Notes: a model not told the origin generated them from the letters alone. A DNA stretch of 45,867 nt from JAOUFP01 sp947085825 (GCA_947085825.1 CAMTXX010000070.1:1-45867), one strand, 5' to 3'; positions 33,856 through 42,850 are shown, numbered from the stretch's first letter. Made by a program: numbers and translations.

Positions 33856-34981
33856 CGTTATCTTTTTTAACTATATTTGTCTTGTTTGTTTTTTTGCTTT
33901 TCGCAATATTTTTTTTACTCTTTTTATTGCCTGCCAACTGCTGCTTTGTTTTTACTTTACTGCCGGCTTTGGCTATCTGTTTCTTTTTAGTCACTTTCTT
34001 TCCTGCGACAGTCTGTTTGTTCGCCTTTTTGCTCTTGTATTGCTTTTTCGTTACCTTGGAGGCCGGCTTTTTTGTATATGCGGCCTTGGTCAGATTTACA
34101 GCGTCATAATCTGCCCTGGTCAAATACACCACAGGCTCTTCCGTGTTATTCAGCACCTTTGCCCCGAACCCCATCAACTCCTCTGTCTCTTTCCAGAGCA
34201 GTTCCCTTCTCGGACTGCCGAGCAGCGCAACTACAAGGGTCTCATTGGCCCTCTCGCCGGCTGAGACAAAGCAGTGTCTTGCCTGATTCGTATAGCCTGT
34301 TTTGCCTCCTAAAAGGTCTTCGTCAGACCACAACAGCTTGTTGGTGTTCTTTAGGAACATTGTTTTCCCGCTCTTGGTCGAAATCTCCGTTATCCTGGTT
34401 CCCAGTATATCTTTCAACACAGGATATTTGATCGCATGTCTCATTATCTTTGACAGGTCATACGCTGTTATATACTGTCCTTTACCAGGCAGCCCGCTTG
34501 CATTAATAAAATGTGTTTCGTTTGCTCCTATGGCCAAAGCCTTTCTGTTCATCAAATGGACGAATTCTGCTTCCGAACCCGCTACTGCCTCGGCAAGAGC
34601 AACTGCGGCATCATTTGCGGATTTCATCAAGGCTGCGTGCAGAAGCGTTTCGATAGTGACTTTGTCGCCGGCCTTAAACCCTGCTCTTGTTGGCGCGGTA
34701 TTGGCAGCCCGCCGGCTTACCGTAACGACGTCCGACAAATTCGCTTTTTCTATAACCACCAGAGCTGTCATCAATTTCGCGGTGCTTGCAGGCATCAGCC
34801 TCAACTCAGGATTCTTTGCATAGAGCACTCTTCCTGTTGCGGAATCCATCACAACAGCAGACCTTGACTGTATATCACTTGCATAAACGACAGTGAAAAA
34901 TGAAAAGTAAATAGTGAAAAGTGAAAAAAATAAAAAAACATGTTTTAAATGTGTCAGTCTTAACTCATTACGGTTTTTCAT
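33839..34981 (-). CDS. dacA: D-alanyl-D-alanine carboxypeptidase (PBP5/DacA type) with Lys-rich tail
   Basis: About 380 residues. It removes the terminal D-Ala of peptidoglycan stem peptides in the periplasm. Counting from an upstream GTG at 34987, the three active-site motifs are S68-TAK-71, S123-AN and K229-TG. A signal peptide ends near YASD, and most of its hydrophobic core is encoded by a heptanucleotide repeat. The usual PBP5 C-terminal domain and membrane anchor are missing. Instead about 75 residues are dominated by lysine (KKPASKVTKKQYKSKKANK and similar). ATG at 34981 is chosen because GAGG lies five bases upstream. The location between mraY and murD is unusual for this gene. Confidence 0.92.
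   Translation of the reverse strand: MKNRNELRLTHLKHVFLFFSLFTIYFSFFTVVYASDIQSRSAVVMDSATGRVLYAKNPELRLMPASTAKLMTALVVIEKANLSDVVTVSRRAANTAPTRAGFKAGDKVTIETLLHAALMKSANDAAVALAEAVAGSEAEFVHLMNRKALAIGANETHFINASGLPGKGQYITAYDLSKIMRHAIKYPVLKDILGTRITEISTKSGKTMFLKNTNKLLWSDEDLLGGKTGYTNQARHCFVSAGERANETLVVALLGSPRRELLWKETEELMGFGAKVLNNTEEPVVYLTRADYDAVNLTKAAYTKKPASKVTKKQYKSKKANKQTVAGKKVTKKKQIAKAGSKVKTKQQLAGNKKSKKNIAKSKKTNKTNIVKKDNDDNKG
34891..34925. repeat. Heptanucleotide tandem repeat encoding the dacA signal peptide core
   Basis: Five consecutive 7-mers: CAGTGAA, AAATGAA, AAGTAAA, TAGTGAA and AAGTGAA. Read on the minus strand they give the hydrophobic run FSLFTIYFSFFTV of the signal peptide. They belong to the same GTGA-type series as tRNA spacer 1. 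A clear opposite arm is not seen here. Confidence 0.75.
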
Positions 34982-34983
34982 AA

Positions 34984-36066
34984 TCACCTCAATTTCAGAG
35001 TCGCAAGACTCAGTAACGCAAGCATTATTCCGACAATCCAGAACCTTACGATTACCTTTGATTCATGCCATCCCTTAAGTTCAAAATGATGGTGTATCGG
35101 CGCCATTTTGAACATCCTCTTGCCCGTCAGCTTGAATGAAGCCACCTGGAAGACTACCGAGAAGGTCTCGATAACAAAGATGCCTCCTACTATCGCAAGC
35201 ACGATCTCGTGCTTTGTTATTATGGCCAAAGTCCCAAGCGCGCCTCCGAGACTCAATGACCCTACATCTCCCATAAAGACTTCAGCCGGATATGAGTTAA
35301 ACCAGAGAAATCCCAGCGAGGCCCCGAGCATCGCGCCGCAAAAGACCGTGAGTTCTCCTGTCCCCTGCAGATAGAGGACCTGGAGGTACTGGGCAAATTT
35401 TGCATTGCCTGAAATATAAACCAGGATCATATTCGCCAGCGCAGCAATGCCTACAAGACCAATGGCCAGTCCGTCGATGCCATCGGTCAGGTTAACGGCA
35501 TTCGATGAGCCGACAATAACCAGGACAGAAAAGGGTATATAAAACCAGCCGAGTTCTAAAAGCCATCGCTTGAAGAACGGCACACTGAGCACCGAATTAA
35601 AAGGGTCATTCGGGTTTGCGTAAAGCGCCACGCCTATTATGAGCGCCAGCAGTATCTGTGCGCCAAACTTGTACCAGGCGCGAAGCCCTTTCGGATTTTT
35701 TCTGATCACCTTCAGATAATCATCAAGCAGTCCTATCCCACCGTAACCGACAAGCGCCAGCATCATTATCCAGATGTATATATTTCCAAGGTCGCCCCAC
35801 ATCAGCACTGACAAAAGGATGCACGCAATGATTATTATGCCGCCCATGGTCGGCGTCCCTGTTTTCTTCAGATGTGTCTGCGGCCCGTCGTCCCTTATCT
35901 GCTGTGTAATGCTTATCTTCTTGAGCCAGCTTATGACCTTGGGGCCGATGAGAAGCGACAGCAGCATCGCAGTGAGCACAGCCAGGGCTGTTCTGAACGT
36001 TATATACCTGAAGACATTCAGCGGTGAAAATATATCATGCATGCTGTATAAAAACTTATAAAGCAT
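34984..36066 (-). CDS. mraY: Phospho-N-acetylmuramoyl-pentapeptide-transferase (MraY)
   Basis: 360 residues, the same length as E. coli MraY, with about ten membrane helices. It moves phospho-MurNAc-pentapeptide to undecaprenyl phosphate to form lipid I. GTPTMGGIIII, LLDDYLKVIRKN (catalytic aspartates), NLTDGIDGLA and PIHHHFELKGWHE are diagnostic. ATG at 36066 follows a GGAGAGGGA site and overlaps murF by 11 bases. A frame extended to 36090 adds eight unsupported residues. Confidence 0.96.
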   Translation of the reverse strand: MLYKFLYSMHDIFSPLNVFRYITFRTALAVLTAMLLSLLIGPKVISWLKKISITQQIRDDGPQTHLKKTGTPTMGGIIIIACILLSVLMWGDLGNIYIWIMMLALVGYGGIGLLDDYLKVIRKNPKGLRAWYKFGAQILLALIIGVALYANPNDPFNSVLSVPFFKRWLLELGWFYIPFSVLVIVGSSNAVNLTDGIDGLAIGLVGIAALANMILVYISGNAKFAQYLQVLYLQGTGELTVFCGAMLGASLGFLWFNSYPAEVFMGDVGSLSLGGALGTLAIITKHEIVLAIVGGIFVIETFSVVFQVASFKLTGKRMFKMAPIHHHFELKGWHESKVIVRFWIVGIMLALLSLATLKLR

Positions 36067-37426
36067 TATTTCCCTCTCCGATACCGGCAAAATCCGTTTC
36101 CTGCAATACTTTTTCCATATACATGCCTCTGGAACCTTTTATGAGAATCGCGTCTCCTTCTTTGCAGATGCTTAACAAAACAGTCCGTGCGCTGTCTGAA
36201 TTTTCCGCTTGATAATAGACCCCTTTAAATTCCTCTTTTGCCCTGCTCATCTCAGCCCCAACCGTAATCAGCATATCTATCTTCAGATCAGAGGCCATCC
36301 TGAACAGTTTTTTATGTGCTGCTTCGGCATAGCCGCCGAGTTCGAGCATATCGCCGAGCACTGCTATCGTGCGTTTTCGTTTTAATCTGACAAGCTCCTT
36401 CAGCGCTTCCTCCATGGAAGCAGGGTTGGCATTATAGGCATCGCTTATCACAAGGACCCCCCGCATCTCATTGATCTCCATTCTCATCGGCACACCGCCG
36501 AAAGATTCAAGCCCATTTTTTATATCGTCCTGTCCAACCTCAAGCGCATAGGCTATGGAGGCCGCGGCAAGGGCATTATATATATTGACTGTCCCGGTCA
36601 ACTGGAGATTAACGGTTATCTTCTTTTTGTCCGAAAAGCAGAGCTTGAACCCCGAGCCCCTGGTCCCCAGCATAATATCTTTTGCATAAACCTCCGCTTT
36701 ATTTTTCAGGCCATAGGTGATCAGCCTGCCGTTGTAATTTTTTATGCCTTCAAGAAGGAATGGGTCGTCGGCATTTACCGAGGCGACTTTTACATAGTCT
36801 AATATCTCGAGATCCGTATCCCTGACTGCTTCAAGGCTGCCAAATCCCTCAAGATGCGCAGGCCCCACATTTGTTACAACGCAAAAATCCGGCAGCGCTA
36901 TATCAGAAAGCTCTTTGATGTCTCCCCTTTGATTAGACCCCATCTCAAGCACCATGATGTCCTCATCCCCGTCCATTCCGGCAAGGCATAGGGGCAATCC
37001 TATGTGATTGTTCAGATTCCCTGTTGTCTTAAGCACCTTCTGGCGCTGTCCGAAGATCGATGAAAGAAGTTCCTTTGTAGTCGTCTTGCCGTTTGTCCCT
37101 GTAACGCCGATAACCGGCACTGCCATTCTGGAGCGCAGATAACGCGCCAGGGACTGGAGCGCAGCAAGGGAGTCCTCCACCAGTACAAGTGTTTTGTTTT
37201 GGGGAAGTTCCGCAGGAGAAAATTGGACAAGAGCTCCGTCTCCGATTATCAAGGCCTGATTGATAAAATCATGCCCGTCGAAACGATCACCCTTCAGTGC
37301 AACAAAGAGCTCTCCTTCGCGGATATTTCTCGAATCAATCGACAGCCCCGTGAATTTCTCTGATTTTTTGCATAGCACCCTGCCTCCGGCTGCCTGCACT
37401 ATATCTTCAAGTTTTAATCTCCCCAT
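36056..37426 (-). CDS. murF: UDP-N-acetylmuramoyl-tripeptide--D-alanyl-D-alanine ligase (MurF)
   Basis: 456-residue Mur ligase completing the UDP-MurNAc-pentapeptide with D-Ala-D-Ala supplied by Ddl. The N-terminal substrate domain has SIDSRNIREGELFVAL. The P-loop is VTGTNGKTTTKEL (108..120). VLEMGSNQRGDI and the C-terminal ISDAYNANPASMEEAL are typical. AAAGGGA lies before the ATG, and the gene overlaps murE by 20 bases. Confidence 0.96.
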   Translation of the reverse strand: MGRLKLEDIVQAAGGRVLCKKSEKFTGLSIDSRNIREGELFVALKGDRFDGHDFINQALIIGDGALVQFSPAELPQNKTLVLVEDSLAALQSLARYLRSRMAVPVIGVTGTNGKTTTKELLSSIFGQRQKVLKTTGNLNNHIGLPLCLAGMDGDEDIMVLEMGSNQRGDIKELSDIALPDFCVVTNVGPAHLEGFGSLEAVRDTDLEILDYVKVASVNADDPFLLEGIKNYNGRLITYGLKNKAEVYAKDIMLGTRGSGFKLCFSDKKKITVNLQLTGTVNIYNALAAASIAYALEVGQDDIKNGLESFGGVPMRMEINEMRGVLVISDAYNANPASMEEALKELVRLKRKRTIAVLGDMLELGGYAEAAHKKLFRMASDLKIDMLITVGAEMSRAKEEFKGVYYQAENSDSARTVLLSICKEGDAILIKGSRGMYMEKVLQETDFAGIGEGNNAL

Positions 37427-38909
37427 CGTTTCCCTTTGTATTCATAAGCTGTTTTATCGCCTCTTTCAAAACCTCCCTGTCATTAAATGGAAGTCTTTTC
37501 CCCCTGGCTTCCTGATACGTCTCATGCCCTTTTCCGGCGATCAGGACAATGTCGTCTTTTTCTGCCATGAAAACCGCTTTTTTTATGGCTTCTTTTCTGT
37601 CCGGTTCGACCAGATAATTTTTCCTTGCAGCGCCTGCTTCGATTTCTCTGATTATTTCTTCGGGTTTCTCAGATCTCGGATTGTCGGATGTGATGACCAC
37701 AAAGTCACTAAATCTTGTTGCAAGAGAGCCCATCACCGGCCTTTTCCCCCTGTCTCTGTCGCCGCCGCAGCCGAAAACTGTGATAATCTTCCCCCTGTTG
37801 AGCCGCCGCGCTGTATGGATCAACCTTTCAAGGGCGTCTTCAGTATGCGCGAAATCCACAATAGCCAGAAATTCCTGACCTGCGTCGACTTTTTCAAACC
37901 TCCCTGTAATTGCTCCGGCCTTTCTGATTCCTTCGAGAATCACTTCCCACGGCACTCCCAGAGAGACCGAAGCTCCAACAGCAGAAAGGATATTATATAC
38001 ATTGGGCAGCCCTATCAAGGATGAAGCAATATCATATTTTCTGCCGTGAAACATCACACTGAATTTTAGTCCTCCGGGCGAATCCTGAATCTCTGTTGCC
38101 GCAAGATCTGAGCCTGGTTCAAGTCCATAGGCATAAACATCACACTTAATCAAACCAATAAGTTTTCTTCCCCAGGGGTCATCATAATTGATGACGGCTG
38201 TTGCATTTTTGTCAAGGAGTTCCGTAAACAGCCTTGTTTTTGCGGCAAAATAATCTTCCATGGTCTTATGAAAATCCAGATGCTCTCTCGTAAGATTCGT
38301 AAATACCGCACCCTTAAAAACCGTCCCATCCACCCTTTTTTGCGCAAGTGCATGCGAAGATACCTCTGTGACAACATAGCCGCAGCCTGATGCCAGCATT
38401 TCATGCAAGAGCGCCTGAAACTCCAGGGATTCGGGGGTTGTATGAACAGCTTCATATACTTCGTCCTTTATCATGTATTGTATTGTACCAATGAGACCTA
38501 CCTTCTGTCCCCATTCCTCAAGGATGGCCTTCAGCAGATAGGTTGTTGTGGTTTTCCCGTTTGTCCCTGTTACCCCTATAACCTGCAAAGAACCGGAAGG
38601 TCTCTTGAAAAAATTATTAGAGGCGAGTGCAAGTGACTCTCTGGCGTCTTTTACGAGTATCATGGTCACCTTTGCGCCGGAGATGCCGCTCTGGTAAACT
38701 CCCGGCCTTTCATATACAACCGCAGCAGCTCCTCTTTCAATGGCCTTGTCTATGAAATCGTGGCCATCCAGATGCTCGCCGGTCAGTGCGAAAAACAGAT
38801 GCCCTTTGGCCACTTTTCTTGAATCATACGAGAGTCCGGCAATATCAATCCCTGTGCCGCCTGATATCTCCAATTTTTCTACCCCTCTTATAATTTCATC
38901 CAGAATCAT
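37407..38909 (-). CDS. murE: UDP-MurNAc-L-Ala-D-Glu--meso-diaminopimelate ligase (MurE)
   Basis: 500-residue Mur ligase adding the third residue of the stem peptide. The P-loop is VTGTNGKTTTTYLL (113..126). The specificity motif DNPRSEKPEEI begins at D409; R412 in DNPR marks meso-diaminopimelate enzymes rather than lysine enzymes. GHETYQE near the end is conserved. It overlaps both neighbours by a few bases. Confidence 0.97.
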   Translation of the reverse strand: MILDEIIRGVEKLEISGGTGIDIAGLSYDSRKVAKGHLFFALTGEHLDGHDFIDKAIERGAAAVVYERPGVYQSGISGAKVTMILVKDARESLALASNNFFKRPSGSLQVIGVTGTNGKTTTTYLLKAILEEWGQKVGLIGTIQYMIKDEVYEAVHTTPESLEFQALLHEMLASGCGYVVTEVSSHALAQKRVDGTVFKGAVFTNLTREHLDFHKTMEDYFAAKTRLFTELLDKNATAVINYDDPWGRKLIGLIKCDVYAYGLEPGSDLAATEIQDSPGGLKFSVMFHGRKYDIASSLIGLPNVYNILSAVGASVSLGVPWEVILEGIRKAGAITGRFEKVDAGQEFLAIVDFAHTEDALERLIHTARRLNRGKIITVFGCGGDRDRGKRPVMGSLATRFSDFVVITSDNPRSEKPEEIIREIEAGAARKNYLVEPDRKEAIKKAVFMAEKDDIVLIAGKGHETYQEARGKRLPFNDREVLKEAIKQLMNTKGNDGEIKT

Positions 38910-40600
38910 TTGGAAACCAGCAATAAGTCCTTTCTGTAATTTTCATCTATCGGGACATTCATATAAGATAACGCCTGGTTGGCGATGTCCTTGAAGACAG
39001 GGCCTGCCACTATGCCGCCGTATATCTGCCCTTTTGGTTCATAAATAACCACGATCATCGCTATTTTCGGGTTGTCCGCAGGCACGAACCCGACGAATGA
39101 ACTTATATGCCTGTCCCTGGAATATCTGCCTGTCCTGGGGTCTGTTAATTGCGCAGTCCCTGTTTTTCCGGCAACCTGATTTCCTTCAATCGCGGCCGCT
39201 GTGGCAGTGCCTCCCTCTTCGACAACACTTTTAAGAATATCTTTGAAAACCTTTGTGGTTTTTTCAGACAAGACCCTCTTTGTTTCACCTTGGAAAGAAT
39301 ATGTTATCTGTCCTTCAGGCGTCCTGATCTCCGAGACAAGATGCGGCTGCACAAGATAGCCACCGTTTGCTATAACAGAATATGCCCGCAAAACCTGAAG
39401 AGGGGTGACAGCCACTTCCTGGCCTATCGAGATGGCCCCGATCGAAGTCGCTGACCATTTATCAGGCTTTCTTATCCATCCCGATACCTCTCCGGGCATG
39501 TCAATGCCTGTCTTTTCGCCAAACCCGTACAGTTTTGTATATCGGTAAACCCGTTCCTTGCCGAGTTTCAGGCCCATCATGACTGATCCGACATTGGAAG
39601 ATTTCTGTATCACCTCTTTGAAGGTGAGCGCCCCGTGTTTGTGCACATCGCGGATTACCTTCCCTCCCACTTCGATTCCGCCTTTGCTGCAGTCAAAAAG
39701 TGTATCAGGATTATACAGCTTTTCTTCAAGGGCGGCAGTCCCGACAATTACCTTGAAGGTAGAGCCGGGTTCATAGATATCGGTGATGAGCCTGTTTCTG
39801 ATCGCATTTTTGTTTGTGCTGCCGGTGTTCAGGTCATATGCCGGCCTGCTTGCAAGCGCCAGTATTTCTCCTGTAAAAGGGTCCATCATGATCGCCGATG
39901 CGGCAACAGACTTCCACTTCGCCATGGCTTTTTCAAGCTCTTTTTCAACAATATACTGGAGTCCTTCGTCGATCGTAAGGAAAAGATCATTCCCTTTCGC
40001 CTCCATATCCACTCCTGAGGAAAGTTTTTTTCCGCTCGCATCTCTCGCAAAATATACTTTCCCGCCTGCTGTGCGCAGATACTTGTCGTATTTCAGTTCC
40101 AGACCTTCAAGCGGCTGGTTCTCACGCCCGACCATCCCGATAACATGTGAAGCGAGCTGCCCTTTGGGGTAATACCGCTTTGCCTCGGGGACAAATCCGA
40201 GTCCCTTTATATTTAATTTCTTTATCTCTCCAGTCTTGGCAGGACTTAGTTTTCTGTTCATCCATATGAACCGTTTATCCTGATTGAATTTGGCCTGAAT
40301 GACCTTTGCGTCCGTACCAAGGATGCCCGAAAGCCTCTTTAATTTTTCGTTGTCTGCAACAACTTCTTCAGGGTCGCAGTACAGGGATTCGAGTTCAAGG
40401 TTAACGGCAAAAGCCCTGCCCTGCCGGTCATAGATGTTGCCTCTTCTTACCTGAATATCTTCTGCTTTGACCTGTTGGGATTTTGCACGCTCAGTGTATG
40501 CAGAATGGTTGAATACCATCAGGTCCGTCAGGCGCAAAAATACCATAAAAAATCCGAAAATTATGACGATGTTCAGGATAATAATTCTTTTTGTGTTCAC
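38906..40600 (-). CDS. ftsI: Peptidoglycan D,D-transpeptidase FtsI (class B PBP)
   Basis: 564 residues: one N-terminal membrane helix (about 7..27), a pedestal domain (RRGNIYDRQGRAFAVN) and a transpeptidase domain. The active-site motifs are S280-TFK (YEPGSTFK), S334-SN and K479-TGT. It crosslinks septal peptidoglycan together with FtsW. No PASTA domain follows. The end overlaps murE (ATGA type), while an unusual 75-bp gap separates it from ftsL. Confidence 0.96.
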   Translation of the reverse strand: MNTKRIIILNIVIIFGFFMVFLRLTDLMVFNHSAYTERAKSQQVKAEDIQVRRGNIYDRQGRAFAVNLELESLYCDPEEVVADNEKLKRLSGILGTDAKVIQAKFNQDKRFIWMNRKLSPAKTGEIKKLNIKGLGFVPEAKRYYPKGQLASHVIGMVGRENQPLEGLELKYDKYLRTAGGKVYFARDASGKKLSSGVDMEAKGNDLFLTIDEGLQYIVEKELEKAMAKWKSVAASAIMMDPFTGEILALASRPAYDLNTGSTNKNAIRNRLITDIYEPGSTFKVIVGTAALEEKLYNPDTLFDCSKGGIEVGGKVIRDVHKHGALTFKEVIQKSSNVGSVMMGLKLGKERVYRYTKLYGFGEKTGIDMPGEVSGWIRKPDKWSATSIGAISIGQEVAVTPLQVLRAYSVIANGGYLVQPHLVSEIRTPEGQITYSFQGETKRVLSEKTTKVFKDILKSVVEEGGTATAAAIEGNQVAGKTGTAQLTDPRTGRYSRDRHISSFVGFVPADNPKIAMIVVIYEPKGQIYGGIVAGPVFKDIANQALSYMNVPIDENYRKDLLLVSK

Positions 40601-40675
40601 ATCATTTCATCCTGTCTTTACCTAAGGATATAAGAAATAAACAGTAGACCCCCCTGCTCTTTACTTCTTATTTTT

Positions 40676-41038
40676 TTACTTCTTTATTTCAAGAGAAGCC
40701 CTGTAAGTTTCGGTCCCTGAACGCCTCTTTACCTGTATGACCTTCGCCCTGTCAGGAAATACATAATCACTGCTGACATTTTTATGATTTTTATTCCCCC
40801 GCCCCTGAAATGACGATCCTATGTTTGCAACAGAGATGATTTTTGATCTTTCGGCAAGAAGCGTCTTCATCTCCTTAAGCGCTTCCATCTTCTTTTCATC
40901 GAGATTGCGGAGATCATAGGAAACGGAAACCACACTTGATCTGAGCCAGACCATGCCAAAGAGACCGAAAAGCAGAATAATAATGCAGGCAGGCATATAT
41001 ATGAATGACCAAAAATCATTGTAGCCCCTGCGCATCAT
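40676..41038 (-). CDS. ftsL: FtsL-like cell division protein
   Basis: 120 residues with one membrane helix (MPACIIILLFGLFGMVWL, about 15..32), then a coiled-coil-like segment (LRNLDEKKMEALKEMKTLLAE). Size, topology and position between rsmH and ftsI identify it as FtsL, although sequence similarity in this family is low. The ATG overlaps the rsmH stop (ATGA). It should act in the FtsQLB complex; no ftsB is visible in the window. Confidence 0.8.
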   Translation of the reverse strand: MMRRGYNDFWSFIYMPACIIILLFGLFGMVWLRSSVVSVSYDLRNLDEKKMEALKEMKTLLAERSKIISVANIGSSFQGRGNKNHKNVSSDYVFPDRAKVIQVKRRSGTETYRASLEIKK

Positions 41039-41910
41039 AGTTTTTCAGCTCCTCTTAATTTTGCGCTTCGGGAAGAAGGATTCAAGCGTATTTCTCCGAT
41101 AAGCGGAGTCAGAGGTTTCTTCAGGAGCTGTTTCACTATATCTGCCTTTGCATTTTCCTTTATAAAATGCTTAACCAATCTGTCTTCGAGTGAATGGTAC
41201 GAAATAACGCAAAGCCTTCCGCCTTTTTTCAGGATTCTCAGCGATGCGTCCAGTCCTTTTTTCAATTCATCCAGTTCCCTGTTCACTTCTATTCTCAGCG
41301 CCTGAAAGGTCTTTGTTGCGGGATGTACCTTTCCGTGTCTGCCGATTGACCTGGATATTATCTCTGCGAGTTCCGCACAGGTATCGATACTCTTTTTATG
41401 TCTGTCATGTGTAATTAAACGGACTATTTTCATTGCCCTGTACTCTTCTCCGTATTCTTTTAATATCCTTGCCAGTTCTCTTTCTGAATATCCGTTTACT
41501 ACATCCCAGGCCGAGAGTTCCTGAGAGCTGTCCATCCTCATGTCGAGCCTTTCATTTGAATTAAAACTAAACCCTCTTTGAAGATCCTTCAGTTGCATCA
41601 TCGAAACACCAAGATCAAGAAGCACGCCGTCCGCATCGCTTAGCCCCTGAGAATGCAGAATTGACTCCATATCGGAAAAGCTGCCTTTTTGCAATATCAA
41701 TCTGCTGTCCTGTAATTTTTCTGCTGTCAGGGCAAGCGCTTTGTCGTCCCTGTCTATGCCAATGACTTTCCCGTTATGTCCGATCTTCTCCAGAATCATT
41801 TCAGAATGGCCCCCAAGTCCTACAGTTGCGTCCACATATGTCCCGCCCTCAACAGGGGCAAGCACTTCAATAACCTCGCTGCTCATCACAGGGAGATGTG
41901 TTGTGGTCAT
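41035..41910 (-). CDS. rsmH: 16S rRNA (cytosine(1402)-N(4))-methyltransferase (RsmH/MraW)
   Basis: 291-residue SAM-dependent methylase modifying C1402 in the ribosomal P site. HLPVMSSEVIEVLAP starts the protein. The SAM motif is YVDATVGLGGHSEMIL. LLDLGVSMMQL, RGFSFNSNERLDMRMD and the C-terminal VISYHSLEDRLVKHF are signature segments. The ATG follows the mraZ stop with no spacer. Confidence 0.97.
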   Translation of the reverse strand: MTTTHLPVMSSEVIEVLAPVEGGTYVDATVGLGGHSEMILEKIGHNGKVIGIDRDDKALALTAEKLQDSRLILQKGSFSDMESILHSQGLSDADGVLLDLGVSMMQLKDLQRGFSFNSNERLDMRMDSSQELSAWDVVNGYSERELARILKEYGEEYRAMKIVRLITHDRHKKSIDTCAELAEIISRSIGRHGKVHPATKTFQALRIEVNRELDELKKGLDASLRILKKGGRLCVISYHSLEDRLVKHFIKENAKADIVKQLLKKPLTPLIGEIRLNPSSRSAKLRGAEKL

Positions 41911-42363
41911 CTAAAGACCAAGCTCTGCGAGTTTGCCTGTTACTGCCGCCGTATCTATCCTCGACGGATCGCAGACAGCATCCCACTCTTTTCTGTCCCA
42001 TAACTCGATCTTCTCTATCTGGCCGACAATAACAAGGTCTGAATTAATTCCGGCGTCTTCCCTGTGCGCTGCGGGTATAAGTATCCTTCCCTGTTTGTCC
42101 ATTTCAACTTCCAGGGCAGATGCGATTACACGTCTCTTGAAATATTTCACTTCAGCCAGCATCTGGGGAAGCCTGCGCACCTTCTCTTCGAGTTTGATCC
42201 ATTCTTCCTGCGGATATATGTGAAGACATCTGTCAACAACATCATTGGCAACAAAGAGTTTCGTGTTATAATTGGTGAAAATGATTTCCCGGAAAGGAGA
42301 CGGAATGATGACTCTGCCCTTTGGGTCGACTGTGTAATAATATTTTCCAGAGAAAGCTGGCAC
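41911..42363 (-). CDS. mraZ: Transcriptional regulator MraZ
   Basis: About 150 residues made of two AbrB-like/MraZ repeats: YYYTVDPKGRVIIPSPFRE and EVEMDKQGRILIPAAHRE. MraZ represses its own operon by binding repeated boxes upstream. GTG at 42363 is chosen because GGGAGGA lies five bases upstream, giving MPAFSGKYYYTVD. A GTG four codons earlier lies inside the presumed operator and ribosome site. It is the first gene of the cluster. Confidence 0.95.
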   Translation of the reverse strand: MPAFSGKYYYTVDPKGRVIIPSPFREIIFTNYNTKLFVANDVVDRCLHIYPQEEWIKLEEKVRRLPQMLAEVKYFKRRVIASALEVEMDKQGRILIPAAHREDAGINSDLVIVGQIEKIELWDRKEWDAVCDPSRIDTAAVTGKLAELGL

Positions 42364-42370
42364 GTTTCCT

Positions 42371-42396
42371 CCCACTTTCTACCACTATTTACCACT
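42371..42396 (-). promoter_or_regulatory. MraZ-box-like triple repeat (operator)
   Basis: On the minus strand AGTGGT, AGTGGT and AGTGGG occur with an exact 10-bp period, just upstream of the mraZ ribosome site and close to the predicted transcription start. MraZ is known to bind short GTGG/TGGG direct repeats at about this period in other bacteria, so this should be its autoregulatory operator. Confidence 0.7.
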
Positions 42397-42399
42397 AAA

Positions 42400-42426
42400 T
42401 TTATACGAGATAGTTCTTTATGTCAA
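42400..42426 (-). promoter_or_regulatory. Promoter of the dcw cluster
   Basis: On the minus strand a perfect TTGACA (42421..42426) is followed after 15 bases by TATAAA (42400..42405), or after 17 bases by TAAATT. The MraZ-like boxes start directly downstream. Confidence 0.65.
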
Positions 42427-42609
42427 GGAAAAAATTATTTTTTTAAATTATTTTTATTTCCAGCCCCTATATTGTGTCCTTCATTGAATACTCCACAACA
42501 TATTGAACTGCTGGATCGTGTTGAAAATTTGCCGGAGGAGTTGATCTTCCCTGCCCCGAAAGCTTTCGGGACAGGGAATCTAATGTAAGGAATATGTTTC
42601 AGCCTCATC

Positions 42610-42681
42610 CGCTCGCTTGACCCTGTCCCGACCTATCGTCGGGAACATATCGAGACAGGGAATACGCTCGCTATCCATTTA
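42610..42681. repeat. CGCTCGCT-bounded hairpin repeat, copy 2
   Basis: 72 bp beginning CGCTCGCTTGACCCTGTCCC and ending CGCTCGCTATCCATTTA, with a hairpin CCCGACCTATCGTCGGG in the middle. It has the same ends as the copy at 16606. A further partial hairpin of the same kind (CCCCGAAAGCTTTCGGGACA) lies upstream at about 42553..42572. Confidence 0.7.
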
Positions 42682-42713
42682 AAATTCAGGAAATAAAAAA
42701 GCGGGGAATAAAA

Positions 42714-42850
42714 TTGACGGACTCGTAAAAAGTCGTCATACCCGCGAAGGCGGGTATCCAGAGTCGTTGCAACTACTTGAAAAGACTGGATTCCCGATTA
42801 AGGACTTCGGGAATGACGGACTGAAAAAGGACTTTTTACGAATCCGTCAA
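42714..42850. mobile_element. 137-bp MITE-like element
   Basis: Terminal inverted repeats of 21 bp with one mismatch begin TTGACGGACTCGTAAAAAGT on the left and TTGACGGATTCGTAAAAAGT on the other strand at the right. Inside are two further hairpins, ATACCCGCGAAGGCGGGTAT and one around TTCCCGATTAAGGACTTCGGGAA. No coding capacity. I could not identify a clear target duplication. Confidence 0.75.
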
